DNA of 64,000 nucleotides from Theobroma cacao (lineage: Eukaryota; Streptophyta; Magnoliopsida; Malvales; Malvaceae). Below, in pieces: positions 35,456-47,229 of the stretch (positions are counted from its first letter, which is position 1; each line of letters opens with the position of its first letter). The stretch covers positions 1,170,315 through 1,234,314 of the forward strand of contig NC_030851.1 in NCBI RefSeq assembly GCF_000208745.1, read 5' to 3'. Under the pieces are notes generated by a model. That model had not been told where the DNA came from, did no database searches, and saw only the letters and a list, made by a program, of their open reading frames with translations. Both the position numbers and the translations under genes were made by a program.

Positions 35456-35905
35456 AATTTTAATATATTATTTGACATGCAATACTATTTTTTATTAGCT
35501 AAATTATAATTATGAACCTAAAATATAAAATTAATCAAAAAATATTTAGATATGAAGCATTTAAAAACTTAATTTAGGTTAAAATTACTTACAATTGAAG
35601 CCTAGATAAGTTGTTTTAAGAGAGTGAAAAACACAACTAAAGACCAAGAAGAGGAATAATTTGAATTTTTTAACAAAAAGAGTAGTTTAAATTTTGACTT
35701 TTCTAATAAAATCTTAAATTATAAAAATAAAATTTTATCTTTCAACGTAGTGTTTAACTATTAATATATAAATTACTTTTTAATAAATCACTTTTATTTG
35801 AAGTCTTTGACCTCACTCCTTATAAAATTATAAAAAAAATGAGTTCATTAATGTATTAACTACCCTAAACCATAGATAAATATTATTAAAACTAAATCTT
35901 TTTGC
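35456..35905. repeat. AT-rich block shared with 12.73-13.16 kb
   Basis: Closely matches the block upstream of copy 2, which ties copies 2 and 5 together. No gene seen. Confidence 0.7.
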
Positions 35906-36801
35906 ACTCTCTTCAACATTGGTCCGCCCATGGTTAACAGATTAATAGAATCATCATCATCCTCGTTATAGTGCAAGCAAACATTGTACTAATCACACGC
36001 CATACATTGAGTTGCTTTGAACGATCGAATGCTTGATAAAAAACTACTCTTCAAAAACAAAAGGAGAATACTGCCAAATTGCAACCGGCAAGACTAAAGT
36101 TTAGGTAGCTTTACCAATTACCAGCTTTCTTGTTGCTAATTTCTTCAATATATAATCATTTGAACTTAGTTTTCTAGTGCTTATTATTCTTTGAGCTTTT
36201 TGGGATTGAAAAGTGAAGAAAATTAGATTCTGCAAACATGTGCACATGCAAAGTTAGCTAGCTCCACCCTAATAAACAAATAGAAATTGTTGACAAAAGC
36301 GGCTTAATGAGGCGAGCAAAGCCAGTTTGCCTTGCAAAGAAGGATTTAATGCGGCGTGTGATGACTTGTGTACAACAAAACTTCCATAAATTAATCTTTT
36401 TTTTTTGTCATATCCTACGAATTTGACGCCCAGAAGGGGCATTTCTGCTGAATTGAAAATGACGACGTGCCGGCAATAGTCAACGTGGAACAAGCATGTG
36501 ATAAGTGAAGGAATTAAGAGAGGGGTAAATAGTTTTTTGGTGGGTTTGGATTTCACACTTTGGATCAACAAAACACCGACTGGACGGTGTAGGTAAAAAG
36601 TAATGATTTTATTGACCGTGGAAAATATCCGCATTTAATTCTATAAAATGCCAATTGCGCCGATGGAAATCGTTTTACCATTTTAGCCCTTGAAATTCTT
36701 CCATCTCCTATGGAATTTAGCATCAATTCCTTAACAAGAAAGGGCTAAAGGTAAAAGTGGACAATACAATAAGTTCTTGGGATGCATTGCCTTTCTGTAT
36801 C

Positions 36802-36810
36802 TATATATAT
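36802..36810 (+). promoter_or_regulatory. TATA box of B3 copy 5
   Basis: TATATATAT ends 87 bp before the ATG; leader nearly identical to copy 2. Confidence 0.65.
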
Positions 36811-36897
36811 CAGCTGATTTCATAAGGATTTATGACCACTATCTCTTCCTAAGTAGTAGTACTAAAATTTTCAGACAGCCTTCACCCAGCAGCCACC

Positions 36898-37887
36898 ATG
36901 CCTCAAGCTAAAAAGATGTTCTCAAAGTCACTGACTGACACTGACATCAACAAAAGGTTGGCGATCCCGGCTAAAATCCTGCCTTCCTTACCAGATTTCA
37001 ATGGAAGCCACGCCGTGACAATTCATCTTATGTACGGCACAAGGACGTGGCCAATTATTTGCTCTGTCCGCAAAATTGGGTACAAGAAACCTGTTTTCTC
37101 CGGTGGTTGGAGAAAGTTTGTTATTTGCAATGATTTCCATGTTGGCGAGGTACTCACGATGTACAAAGTGCAAGATGAAGAGGGCTCTTTCCATTATAAG
37201 GTTGAAGTGGAGAAGCTAGCCAGACCATCCGTGGCTCTTTCTGCTCGGTCTTTCTCTTTGAATCCTAAGGTAGATGAAACCACTGGCACAAGCCACACAA
37301 AAATCAGCAACTTTCAACACGATCAAGAGCAACTGCCTAAGGCTGATGCACCGGTCATACAGGAGGGAGCTACCATGGAGCTAGCCGATGCTGCAGCTAA
37401 TGCGCCGGTCCCTTTCGTTGATCATGTTATTCCCAAACCACCTGGCATGATATTTGGGACTGCTGTGAGTGATGAAGTGACTAGCAAGGCTCGCTTCAAG
37501 CCTGAACGTGAGACAGAAATGAAGCTCTTCGGCATTACGATGCGTATTGACATGGGTGAACCACAGCTGATCAAGGCTCCATTTGATCCGAATGAGTCTG
37601 AGAGAACGGGAAGGCTTAACTTGGACTTGGTTCTGGGACAACCAAATCTAACCAAAGAAGAGAGAGACATCAAGGCTCCCTTTGATCTCAATGGGGGTGG
37701 TTCACTGGCCGTCTTTGGCACTAGTCAAGCTACTGAAGAAGCGTATTCCGAGAGTGCTGGAAGGCTTAACTTGGACTTGGTTCTAGGACAACCAAATCCA
37801 TATAACGGAGCAGTGAATTTAGATTTGACTTTGGCGCAGCCCCTTGCCGATACTCGACGTACCGTATTTGCTCACTCAAAACCATAG
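36898..37887 (+). CDS. B3-domain protein with EAR-type tail, array copy 5
   Basis: Intact, 329 codons, single exon, starting MPQAKKMFSK. B3 domain about 6-106: FSKSLTDTDINKRLAIP, VTIHLMYGT, WPIICSV, FSGGWRKFV (Lys where most copies have Asn), HVGEVLTMYKV. The tail has LNLDLVLGQPN at 240-250 and at 290-300 and LDLTL at 308-312. Same length and marker residues as copy 2, and the upstream AT-rich block is also shared, so these two descend from one duplication that included promoter and gene. Predicted nuclear, DNA-binding repressor; the target is unknown. Confidence 0.9.
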   Translation: MPQAKKMFSKSLTDTDINKRLAIPAKILPSLPDFNGSHAVTIHLMYGTRTWPIICSVRKIGYKKPVFSGGWRKFVICNDFHVGEVLTMYKVQDEEGSFHYKVEVEKLARPSVALSARSFSLNPKVDETTGTSHTKISNFQHDQEQLPKADAPVIQEGATMELADAAANAPVPFVDHVIPKPPGMIFGTAVSDEVTSKARFKPERETEMKLFGITMRIDMGEPQLIKAPFDPNESERTGRLNLDLVLGQPNLTKEERDIKAPFDLNGGGSLAVFGTSQATEEAYSESAGRLNLDLVLGQPNPYNGAVNLDLTLAQPLADTRRTVFAHSKP

Positions 37888-38374
37888 TAGGAAGTCACAA
37901 GATCGAAGAGAGCTAGAACAGCAGTGCTGGAGCTTTTCGAATCCTATCGTGGTCGAGGGTCATAGTCTAAACTGAACTCTGCTGAATAAGTCCTTGCGTG
38001 GATAAGTCCAATTTCCTTTCTCTTGTCTTATTTTATTTCCCAGTACTTTTTAACTATTTTTCTTATCCTGCTAGGTTGACAGATTTTGGGGATTTGGATT
38101 GTGGAGAATACTGTACGAGTAGTATATGCTTTTTAATCTTTTGGGTTCTGTTCTTGGTTTTATTATGTTGTTCATGTTAATCATATATTATAGTAATAAT
38201 TATAACGTGTGAGTTGAGGGTCTACAGTTTTGGTTCCTTTTGCGTTTCTCTTTTTTTTTTTTCTGGTACTTTTAAAGATGATAGATTTCCTTTTTGGGCA
38301 ATGGAGATTATTCATTAAAGTAGCTGAATGATTTCACTTTTGATTTGATTAAAGAAAAGGCCCAAATAATAAGA

Positions 38375-38910
38375 CTTGGTTTTTAGTCTTTCTCAAGCCA
38401 AAGTCGTCGTTCACCTCGTTGACCTGCTTTTCTGCCTTCTCCCTTGATCTTCAAAGGGATTCCGCTGGGTTAATCAGATCCAACTCGAATGCCAATTCGT
38501 CGCTCGGCAAAATTCAACCCTTCCCAACAGGATATGGAGCTAGCTATCTGCTTGTTTCATCCTAATCAGTGAGTTCTATATGTGAGTTTTTTTTTTTTTG
38601 GGTTGGTCGAATAATTAGGATTTGCTATTATATTATTTATTGGTTGCAGCCAGATCTTGTCGCTTTCATGGGGAAATACCTAGCTATCCAAGTTCCTTGT
38701 TGCTTGCTATAGATGATTAAAACGCTATACTCTGGGTTTTTTTTTCATATCCATGCTCCAAAGCATGAAGAGCCCACCTATATATTCTCTTTCAGTGGAA
38801 GATCACAAGAAGGACCGAAGTCAGCAGGACAAGTATCAAGTGCAGCAATTGGTGCTTCTTGTGCTCTTCTTCTAATATTTTCATCCCCCTTAGGTTTATC
38901 TTGCTAAATT
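38375..38910 (-). pseudogene. Antisense relic reading frame, unit 5, with flipped core
   Basis: On the minus strand the frame reads ENIRRRAQEAPIAALDTCPA then SCDLPLKEN before a stop. Compared with the other units the central 50-60 bp are in the opposite orientation: the strand that elsewhere encodes SSAAIGSS now encodes PIAALDT. The segment is an inverted repeat and stays open either way. Confidence 0.4.
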
Positions 38911-39537
38911 AAAATTATGCAAAAATATCAACTAATTAATTACTATTAGAGTTTTGTTGAATGATTGGGTTTCAACCGTTTATTTTTTCTCTTTTTCGGA
39001 ATATATTAACTACTCATTGAGATTGTATAATTTTAATCTCTTATAGATGTTTAGTTTGATTTTGTATATAATTCTTTTTTTTTATAAATATTACTTTTGA
39101 GATAATATTAATAGAAAAGTCATCTGATTTATCAACAATTCCAGTAATTATATTGCCAATCACTTGCCCTACGGTGGAATTACAAGTTTTCTCATTTAAA
39201 ATCTCCATTCGATATTTTTTCTTTTCTTTTCCTCTTTTTTATAATTGATTAAATCTTTGATTTTCTTAAATGGTTAATTTTGTCAATTAATGGATCTATA
39301 ATTACCATAGTTTGGACCGATTGAGTACTTTGTCAAGACTAGGTTGAATGTTCATCTTTGTAGAAATTATGGATTAATTCTTCTATTTTTAATTAATTAG
39401 TTGTGGTTTGGGGTTCATGTTCTGCCACAAATAAAATTTTCACAAATTTGCATAAAAAAAAACTTTAAAGTGAAAGAGAAAAGTCATACTTAATATTCAA
39501 CAAATTCATAATTACCATATATATCCAATGAACAAAT

Positions 39538-39765
39538 ATGTTTGAAAGAGAAATGAATAAGGAACGTAACAGGCCGAATGGACTAGGCAAAGCTGGCAAT
39601 CTCTTTCATCTATATAATATTCAGCTCTGTCGGGCGATGGGCGTACCTGAACCCCAAAACGACCCTTACCCCGCACGAGTCACCTACACCATCAGTCGAA
39701 ACATCCCCAGTTTGAACAAAACCATGGCACGCTTGCAGCTGCTGGGGGGCCCACTCTACAGCTAA
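39538..39765 (+). CDS. Small repeated ORF (MFxRE family), unit 5
   Basis: 75 codons from an ATG at 39538 (MFEREMNKERNRPNGLGKAG) to LLGGPLYS. This unit keeps the family's first ATG and the full frame, so it is the best candidate for a translated member. No domain recognised. Confidence 0.3.
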   Translation: MFEREMNKERNRPNGLGKAGNLFHLYNIQLCRAMGVPEPQNDPYPARVTYTISRNIPSLNKTMARLQLLGGPLYS

Positions 39766-41227
39766 GTACGTAGTTAAACTCATCATTGGAAGCAGAGCAA
39801 AAATAGAAAAGAACAAGATTCTGATGTTCTCCTTAACATCCGAGGGCTTGTGGCAGAACATGTTTTATTGGTTCTTTTTTATGTTTTTCTGATAATCTGA
39901 TCAAATACTCAAAGCAAATTCGTTACCCTACATGCCATTTCGTACGTTGCTTGTCTTAAATGCGTACGCCTAGTTAGGGACATACATTAATCAACAAAGA
40001 TTTCCACAAGTATCACTCTAGAATCCAAAATAAATGCAAGGTTCTGGCACATGATTGTTCTAATCACAAATCTAAATTAAACCATTAAGTACATACATTA
40101 TTCAACTATAGAGCTCTAGGACGACAAAAACATAAAACCAATCAAAAACTTTTAGACCCTAAATCTCAAAATCTTATGCATAGTAACTAATAAAACAACA
40201 GAATTCACAAGATAAAGTAATTGAAAAGTATTGAAGAAACCCAAGGAGAGCACCACAACCACATGGATCATATGTTCGTTCAAATGTGTATATATATAAG
40301 CAAATGGTGGTGAAGTAGGCTTGAATGCAAATGGGAATACGTTGCAGGTGCGGTCCGTGCCAGTCAAAACCCACGTTGACTGTTGAAAATTGAACAAAAC
40401 TATTAACTCCACTCATTCGGTTCAGTCCAATGATGGAAGTGTGTTTTCTCTACCGTGATACTTGGGCTTCATTCAAGAAAAACACAAACTTGGGCCGATA
40501 GGGGTCTAATTTTTCCATTCCGCTGACCCAACCTACTTTTTCCAATGGGGATTTTAGCATCTCAGTCAGTGTTAGCACTTGGGAGCCTAAAAGTAGATTT
40601 GAAAAAGAAAAAGAAGCAGGAGAAGACCCTAATCAAAACCGGAGTAACACCCTCTTTTTACCCTAAACTTCGAAATTTCCAGCCGACCCTTCAGAAGAAG
40701 ATTTTTTTTAACAGATTTAAAATTTAAAATTTCTTTTCTTGTTAATTTAATGCAGCAAAATTCATGTTGCGAAAAAGAACTTCACCATGCAGATCTTAAA
40801 ACGAAAAAAAGAAAATTTAAGAAAAGAGATTCAAGGAAGAGGAAAGTAAATGAAATTGATTGAATGAGGAAGACGAAAGAAATTGATTTTTCTCGGAGGA
40901 GGAGGAAAATCGGAAGACAATTAGGGTTTGGGTGTTATCTTCAAAGAAGACGTTAATGATGGTGGAAGTTAGCACAGGAACAGAGATGCTCCTTTACTTT
41001 ATACGAGTTTTGTTACTCGTGCGAAATGTTCAAGATGGTAAATTTTTTTTAATTAAATCAAGAAAATTTTTATGAAATAGATGTACAATAGTAATTATAT
41101 TATCATATCTATAATTGATGTACATTAACATATACAAAATATTATTTTATAAAATATATAACTATTGTTGTAATAGCCATCATTGTGGTATTTGTGATAG
41201 TGCTTCCATACAAAAACACACCTTAAA

Positions 41228-41500
41228 ATATGTAATAACTCAATCTCTCTTAAAATTCTATCTTTAATTACTTGATGTACACCGCTTTTCATTAGTTACA
41301 TTTAACACTAAAAAATAGAATAGATAGTAAATCAATCTCTTTCAAAACCCTATCTTTAGTTAGCTAATATGCCATTTTACATTAGTTATATTTAACACTT
41401 TAAAAATAGAATATGTGATAATTTAATCTCTCTCAAAACCTTATTTTTAGTTAGCTGATATATATCCATTTACATTAGTTATATTTAACACTGAAAAATG
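41228..41500. repeat. Tandem repeat, about 88 bp x 3
   Basis: Three imperfect copies, each with CATTAGTTATATTTAACACT or a close variant, then CTCTCTCAAAACCTTAT-like sequence. Confidence 0.75.
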
Positions 41501-42427
41501 ATATGAGAGTAATAAATAATGGAATAAAGAAAAATTATTTTTTACAAATACTCATATATAAAAAGTAAAAGAAAATCTATAATATCAATCGTGAGAGGAA
41601 AAAAATCTAATCCAAACTTAGCCTTATACCTCAAGCTCACGCCCAAAAACCAAACCACAAACCAGTCCCATTAGACCTCAAGCCCACATCATCAACCACG
41701 TGTCGAATCAAGAACCTTATCAAATGTCAAGCCAAAAACCCTTTGGGATTTCCCTTTAAACATAACAAATTGTTAGTCATAACTTTCAATTTCCAATTTG
41801 CTATAAAAAGCTTACCTTAAATTATTTATTAGCTTAAATAAGGCACCCACATGCATGTAAGTGTTTTTTTTCCATAGTCAAGTTGATTTAGTGATCTAAA
41901 ATGCATGTGAGTATTTTATTTTTTTTCATAGTCAAATTAATTTAGTGATTTAAAGCTGTATAATCAGCTATGTACTTGTTTGTTGATGCTAAAGCAAAAG
42001 AATGTAATTGCACAAATTATAATACTTTTTTTTACTACTCATTTTTCTCTTAACTTTTTCTTCTTGTTTATGCTCATAAATTTTTATGATAAGATAGATT
42101 TGAAATGGTTTATTCCAGTAATGTTGTGTTTAAGAGGAAATATATTTTTTAGCTATTGAATGAAGTAAAAAACTTTGAAAACACTCACTTTAAAAATTTT
42201 ATGCTATTCGTGTATCTTTAAATAACTATCATAAAAGAAAAAATTGACATGTAAGTAAACAAGTTCATGTTTTAGATTTAGTTGAATTTCATTTATTTGG
42301 TTGTCGAGAATTTTTTTATATTATTAATAAATTTAGGAAATAAGATTGACAAGGCTCAAAATAGTTAAATTAGTATAAATATCATTTCATCTAGAAGTGA
42401 ACCTCTCACAAAATAATTGGCTCTTGG

Positions 42428-42497
42428 CATGTTAAAATTTTGAATATGTTAATAATTGTTTAACATGTTAAAATTTTGAATATGTTAATAATTGTAA
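42428..42497. repeat. Tandem duplication of about 36 bp
   Basis: Two consecutive exact copies of a unit containing CATGTTAAAATTTTGAATAT. Confidence 0.85.
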
Positions 42498-43654
42498 AAA
42501 ACTTTGTAGTAATTTAGTGGTAATAAACTTATGCAGATGTGATCAGATTTAAATTACATGTTGAAAAAGGGGAAAGAAAACATGGAGGGAGAAAAAGACA
42601 AAAAAGAAAAGAAAAATTGAATTGAAAGAATATGAGATTTGTGGTTGAGGAGGTAGGGAGCGTGAAGATGACGCCTAGGATAGAGAAGTGGCAATGGCCA
42701 ATGGCAACGTTATCCTTACTTTCTTTTCTTGCTTGCCAAGTGTCAAGTAAAGAAGTTTCCATTAAAAATAGTTATCGATAGGACGTTTTGCGGGCGTATT
42801 TGGACTGCGGGCTCTGACTTTGGTCACCCGCACAAATATCTTGTCAATTTCTCAATTTTCGTTACACTAAAAAAAAATAAAAAAGAAAATTTTCTCTTTT
42901 TTGAACTAGTTTTAGTTTATTGAGTTTTAACATTTATTTTCGGGTCCAAGATTCCTTTGGTAACAATTAATAGCGTCGAGTTGTCGCGTGGTCTGGAGAT
43001 TTGTGGGGTCTTTTTTTACCAGATATTGGGGCTGAGGTTTTTTCGTGAAAATATCGTGTGAGATGTTTGGGGAGAAAAGCAGCACTAAGTTTCGTGTGAT
43101 GTGGATTTGTATAAACGGATGCGATTGAACCACGTAGTCACTCCCACTGGGGTCGTTTTACCAGTGCTAATTACGTTGAAATTTGACTGGCTTTCTCCCC
43201 CGAAATAAATAAATTTTAATAAAAAGTTAAATAAGTATGGTTAGAGATAAGCACGTGGAATGGAGTCCTTGGGACCTCTGGGTTGGTTTTTAGTTGGATT
43301 GCGCGTAAGATTATCAACGGTAAGATACTCATTAATTTTGAGATATTTAAATTTTGATTTTATAAAAAATAATTATTTAAATTATATTAATTATCTGAAT
43401 AATTTTAAAAATTATTATCTTAATCTTAACTACATTACATTTTTATTATCTTATAATTACTGTAATCCATTTAAAAACTCGATTAGATAAAAAAATTATT
43501 AAAATTTTTTTCATGAGTATTCAATTACCTCAACTGAACCATATACATATATAATAATATTTTTCTAAGTATTTCATAAAATTTATTATTAATTAAATTA
43601 ATAAAAACACAAAAAATAAATTTTAAATTTAAATAATCAAAAATAAAAATCTTA

Positions 43655-43862
43655 AACATAAACTTAAATAACTAAAACCAAATATCCATACAATGACGTA
43701 AACTTAAATAATTATACACACATATCCAAACAATAACATAAACTTAAATAACTAAACACAAAGATCCAAACAAATAACATAAGGTTAAATAACCAAACAC
43801 ATATATCCAAACAACAACAAAATAAACTTAAATAACTAAAAATAAATATCCAAACAACTAGT
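43655..43862. repeat. Tandem repeat, about 44 bp x 5
   Basis: Five imperfect copies of a unit with AAACTTAAATAACTAAACAC and ATATCCAAACAA. Confidence 0.8.
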
Positions 43863-43899
43863 GTATATAATATAAATAAACATAATATATAATAGAAAG

Positions 43900-45130
43900 T
43901 GTGTGTGTTAAAAGATATTACAAGTTATAGTAACTATAAAATGTGTGTATATATATATATAAAAGAAAAGTTTCTTCATATTAATTTTATTGAAATGATA
44001 TCAGTTTTATAATATATATATATATAAATAAAAAATAAAAATATTTATATTTAAAGTGTATATACACTAAAAGTATTTTAGTATATATAACAGTAATTAT
44101 ATTCCTTATAACTAAACTCAATATATATAAAGTAAATACATTAAAAGACATTACAAGTTAATTAATAATTATTATTTCATTTAATTTATTTAATTAATTA
44201 TATGAGTTTGTCCTTAACTACATAAAATTTTAAAAAATAGCTAAATTTCAAAACTATTCAATCTCATAACTTTCTTTTAGATTTATATGCTATAAGTTTA
44301 TATAAACAAAAGTATATATATTATTTAGTAATTAATTTATACAATAATAATTATATTCTTTATAAATGAACATAATTTATAATATAAAGTGTATGTGTTA
44401 AAACATATTACAAGTTATATACTATAAAGTGTGTGTGTNAATATATATAAAGTATAGATATTAAAAGACATTACAATTTAATTAATAATCATAATTTCAT
44501 TAATTAATTTAATTAATTATGTAGATTTGTCTTTAATTACATGAAATAAAAAAAATAGCTAAATTTCAAAACTATTCAATCTCATAACTTCTTTTTAGAT
44601 AATTAAGTTTATTCCATTATAAATTTTATATAAACAAAGGAATATATATTATTTAGTAATTAATTTATATAATAGTAATTATTTTCTTCATAAATGAACG
44701 TAATTTATAATATAAAGTGTATGTGTTAAAAGACATTATAAGTTATATACTATAAAGTGTCTATATATATATATATATTATAATTAATAATTTTACAAGT
44801 TATAATTTTTGAATGTTAATATAAAACAGACAGTAAATATATTTATATTTAAAGTATATATATAATAAAAGTATTATATACATAATATAGTAATTATATT
44901 TCTTATAAATGAACTCAATATATATAATGTATATATATTTAAAAATATTTCAAATTAATTAATGATCATAGTTTAATGAATTAATTTAATTAACTATAAG
45001 AGTTTGTTTTTAATTACATGAAATTAAAAAAATAGTTACATTCTAAAACTATTCTAAACTCGAAGACTCTCTTTAAGTATATATATTATAAGTTATAATT
45101 TTTGTAATGTTAATATAAAATAAAAAGTAA
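43900..45130. repeat. AT-rich tandem repeat, period about 300-450 bp
   Basis: At least three degenerate copies begin near 44130, 44450 and 44920, each with AAAAGACATTACAA or a variant, then ATTTCATT and AAATTTCAAAACTATTC or close variants. One copy contains an N at 44439. Microsatellite-like TA and TG stretches are interspersed. Confidence 0.65.
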
Positions 45131-45676
45131 ATACATTTATATTAAAAATATATATAATAGTAATTATATATTTTTATAATATAATATGATATTTATATTA
45201 TTTAAATATAATTAATAATTTAATAATTTTTAATTTATATATATTAATATCATTACATTAATAATTTTATTAATTATATTTTCAATATATTTATTAATTT
45301 TTAATGAAAGAAATTATTTGTCAAGATAGTAAAGATTTTGATTAGTTGTACAAGTTCTCAAACGCACCTTTCTTTCTTAATTTTGAGCGGCCTTTTTTTT
45401 TTCTTCTCCGTGGTCCAATCCTTCTTCTGTGAAACGGTTGAAAAATGTACTTTTTTTTTTTCCTTCTTCTAGATAATAAAATACTTAAAACTCATGGAAG
45501 TATAGTCGACATTTTTGCGCTCGCCTGTTTTAGGGTTGGTAGATGACATGTTAACCCTAACGATATCATGATTGAGATATCATCATTCTCGTGAGAAAAC
45601 GAATTTCTTAAGAAGAGATGGACGGTTCTTGGGTTTTTGGCGGTCCACGTGGACTAAACAGTGCATCTCTTTTCTG

Positions 45677-45683
45677 TATATAT
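45677..45683 (+). promoter_or_regulatory. TATA box of B3 copy 6
   Basis: TATATAT ends 80 bp before the ATG, slightly closer than in other copies. The leader keeps AAAATTTTCAGGCAGCC. Confidence 0.6.
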
Positions 45684-45763
45684 GCACATGAGCCTGTTTC
45701 GAAATTAGTTTCTCATTGTGCAGCGTATAGAAAATTTTCAGGCAGCCTTTACCCGCAGCCACC

Positions 45764-46777
45764 ATGCCTCAAGCAATACAGATGTTCTCAAAGTTACTGA
45801 CTGAAACTGACATCAAAAAAAGGTTGGCGGTCCCGGTTAAATCCCTACCTTCCTTACCAGATTTCAATGGAAACCATGCCGTGACAATTCACCTTATGTA
45901 TGGGACAAAGATGTGGCCAATTGTCTGCTCTATCCGCAAAAATGGGCACAAGAAACCTGTTTTCGCCGGGGGTTGGAGAAGGTTTGTTATTTTCAATGAC
46001 TTCCGTGTTGGTGACAAACTCACCATGTACATAGTGCAAGATGAAGAGGGCCCTTTCCACTATACGGTTGAAGTGGAGAAGCTACCCCGACCATCCGTGG
46101 CTCTTTCTGCTCGAGTTCTCTCTTTGAATCATGGGGTTAATGAAACCACTGGCGCAAGCCGCAATGAAATCAGCAACTTTGAGCGCGAGCAAGAGCAACT
46201 GCCTAAGGCTGATGCACCGGTCAAACAGGAGGGAGCTAACATGGAGCTAGCCTATCCTGCAGCTAATGCGCCGATCCCTTTCGTTGATAATGTTATTGCC
46301 AAACCACCTGGCCTGATATTTGGGACTGCTGTGAGTGATGAAGCGACTAGCAAGGCTCACTTCAAGCCTGAACATGAGACAGAAATGAAGTTATTTGGCA
46401 TTACGATGGGTATTGGCATGGGTGAACCACCGGTCATCAAGGCTCCATTTGATCTGAATGAGTCCGAGAGTACGGGAAGGCTTAACTTGGACTTGGTTCT
46501 GGGACAACCAAATCTAACCAAAGAAGAGAGAGACATCAAGGCTCCCTTTGATCTCGATGGGGGTGGTTCACTGGCCGTCTTTGGCACTAGTCAAGCTACT
46601 GAGGAAGCATATTCCGAGAGTACTGGAAGGCTTAACTTGGACTTGGTTATGGGACAACCAAATCCATATAACGGAGCAGTGAATTTAGATTTTGGCGCAG
46701 CCCCTTGCCGATACTCGAAGCACCGTATTTGCTCACTCAAAACCATAGTAGGAATTTACAAGATCGAAGAGAGCTAG
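45764..46777 (+). CDS. B3-domain protein, array copy 6, C-terminal end altered
   Basis: 337 codons, single exon, starting MPQAIQMFSK. B3 domain about 6-106 is intact but has its own changes (FSKLLTETDIKKRLAVP, KPVFAGGWRRFVIFNDF, KLTMYIVQ). Its N-terminal part shares marker residues with copy 1 (PQAI, FRVGDKLTMY, APVKQ-like ARVKQ) while the tail is like copies 2 and 5: LNLDLVLGQPN at 240-250 and LNLDLVMGQPN at 290-300. A 5-bp loss near 46693 shifts the frame after residue 310 and replaces the terminal LDLTL with about 27 unrelated, basic residues. Two LxLxL motifs remain. It looks like a chimera made by unequal crossing-over or gene conversion. Confidence 0.85.
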   Translation: MPQAIQMFSKLLTETDIKKRLAVPVKSLPSLPDFNGNHAVTIHLMYGTKMWPIVCSIRKNGHKKPVFAGGWRRFVIFNDFRVGDKLTMYIVQDEEGPFHYTVEVEKLPRPSVALSARVLSLNHGVNETTGASRNEISNFEREQEQLPKADAPVKQEGANMELAYPAANAPIPFVDNVIAKPPGLIFGTAVSDEATSKAHFKPEHETEMKLFGITMGIGMGEPPVIKAPFDLNESESTGRLNLDLVLGQPNLTKEERDIKAPFDLDGGGSLAVFGTSQATEEAYSESTGRLNLDLVMGQPNPYNGAVNLDFGAAPCRYSKHRICSLKTIVGIYKIEES

Positions 46778-47229
46778 AACAGCAGTGCGGGAGCTTTTCG
46801 AAGCCTATCATGGTCGAGGGTCATAGTCTAAACTGAACTCTGCTGAATAAGTCCTTGCGTTGATCAGTCCACTTTCGTTTCTCTTGTCTTATTTTATTTT
46901 CCAGTACTTTTTAACGAGCTTGACAGTTTTTTGGGATTTGGATTATGGAGAACACTGTACTAGTATATCCTTTTTAATCTTTTGGGTTCTGTTCTTGGTT
47001 TTATTATGTTGTTCATGTTAATCATATAATTATAGTAATAATTATAAACGTGTGAGTTGAACGTCTCCAGTTTTGGTTCCTTTTAAGTTTTCTTTTTTTT
47101 TTTGGTATTTTTAAAGATGATAGATTCCTTTTTAGTCAATGGAGATAATTCATTAAAGTAGCTGCACGATTTCACTTTTTTTCATTTGATTAAAGCCCTT
47201 AGGGGCAAAGCCCCATATAATAAGACTGG

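Larger units (their letters stand above)
29844..36801. other. Spacer between B3 copies 4 and 5
   Basis: Begins with the shifted old tail of copy 4 (to 29914). Then antisense relic frame (30270-30803), small ORF region (31540-31995), conserved block (32.10-32.30 kb), antisense hydrophobic frame (32.62-32.80 kb, broken by an extra A), a LINE tail (33020-33286), a shortened block without the copia YVDD part (33.3-33.5 kb), shared DNA (33.66-34.93 kb), a private AT-rich stretch (34940-35455), the AT-rich block shared with spacer 1 (35456-35905) and the promoter-proximal block. Confidence 0.6.
40590..45540. other. Non-array AT-rich region upstream of copy 6
   Basis: About 5 kb not shared with other spacers. 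It contains three tandem-repeat patches and long AT-rich stretches (43.3-45.3 kb above all). Open frames here (for example 42529-42762 minus and 42927-43133 minus) are short and have no recognisable domain. It could be an insertion or the remains of foreign DNA joined during rearrangement. Confidence 0.5.
37888..45676. other. Spacer between B3 copies 5 and 6
   Basis: The left part (37.9-40.6 kb) is standard array sequence: antisense relic (38375-38910), small ORF (39538-39765) and part of the conserved block with 40.1-40.3 kb matching 32.0-32.1 kb. From about 40.6 to 45.5 kb the sequence is unlike any other spacer and holds only AT-rich DNA with several tandem repeats and no supportable gene. 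Array sequence returns at about 45.54 kb. So copy 6 has a different upstream environment. Confidence 0.6.

Noticed and set aside
42529..43133. Short minus-strand ORFs in the AT-rich region
   Set aside because: No domain, no conservation elsewhere in the window and no promoter features.
43300..45300. Centromere-like or satellite DNA
   Set aside because: Only a few degenerate copies are present, with varying period, flanked by genes; too little for a satellite array.
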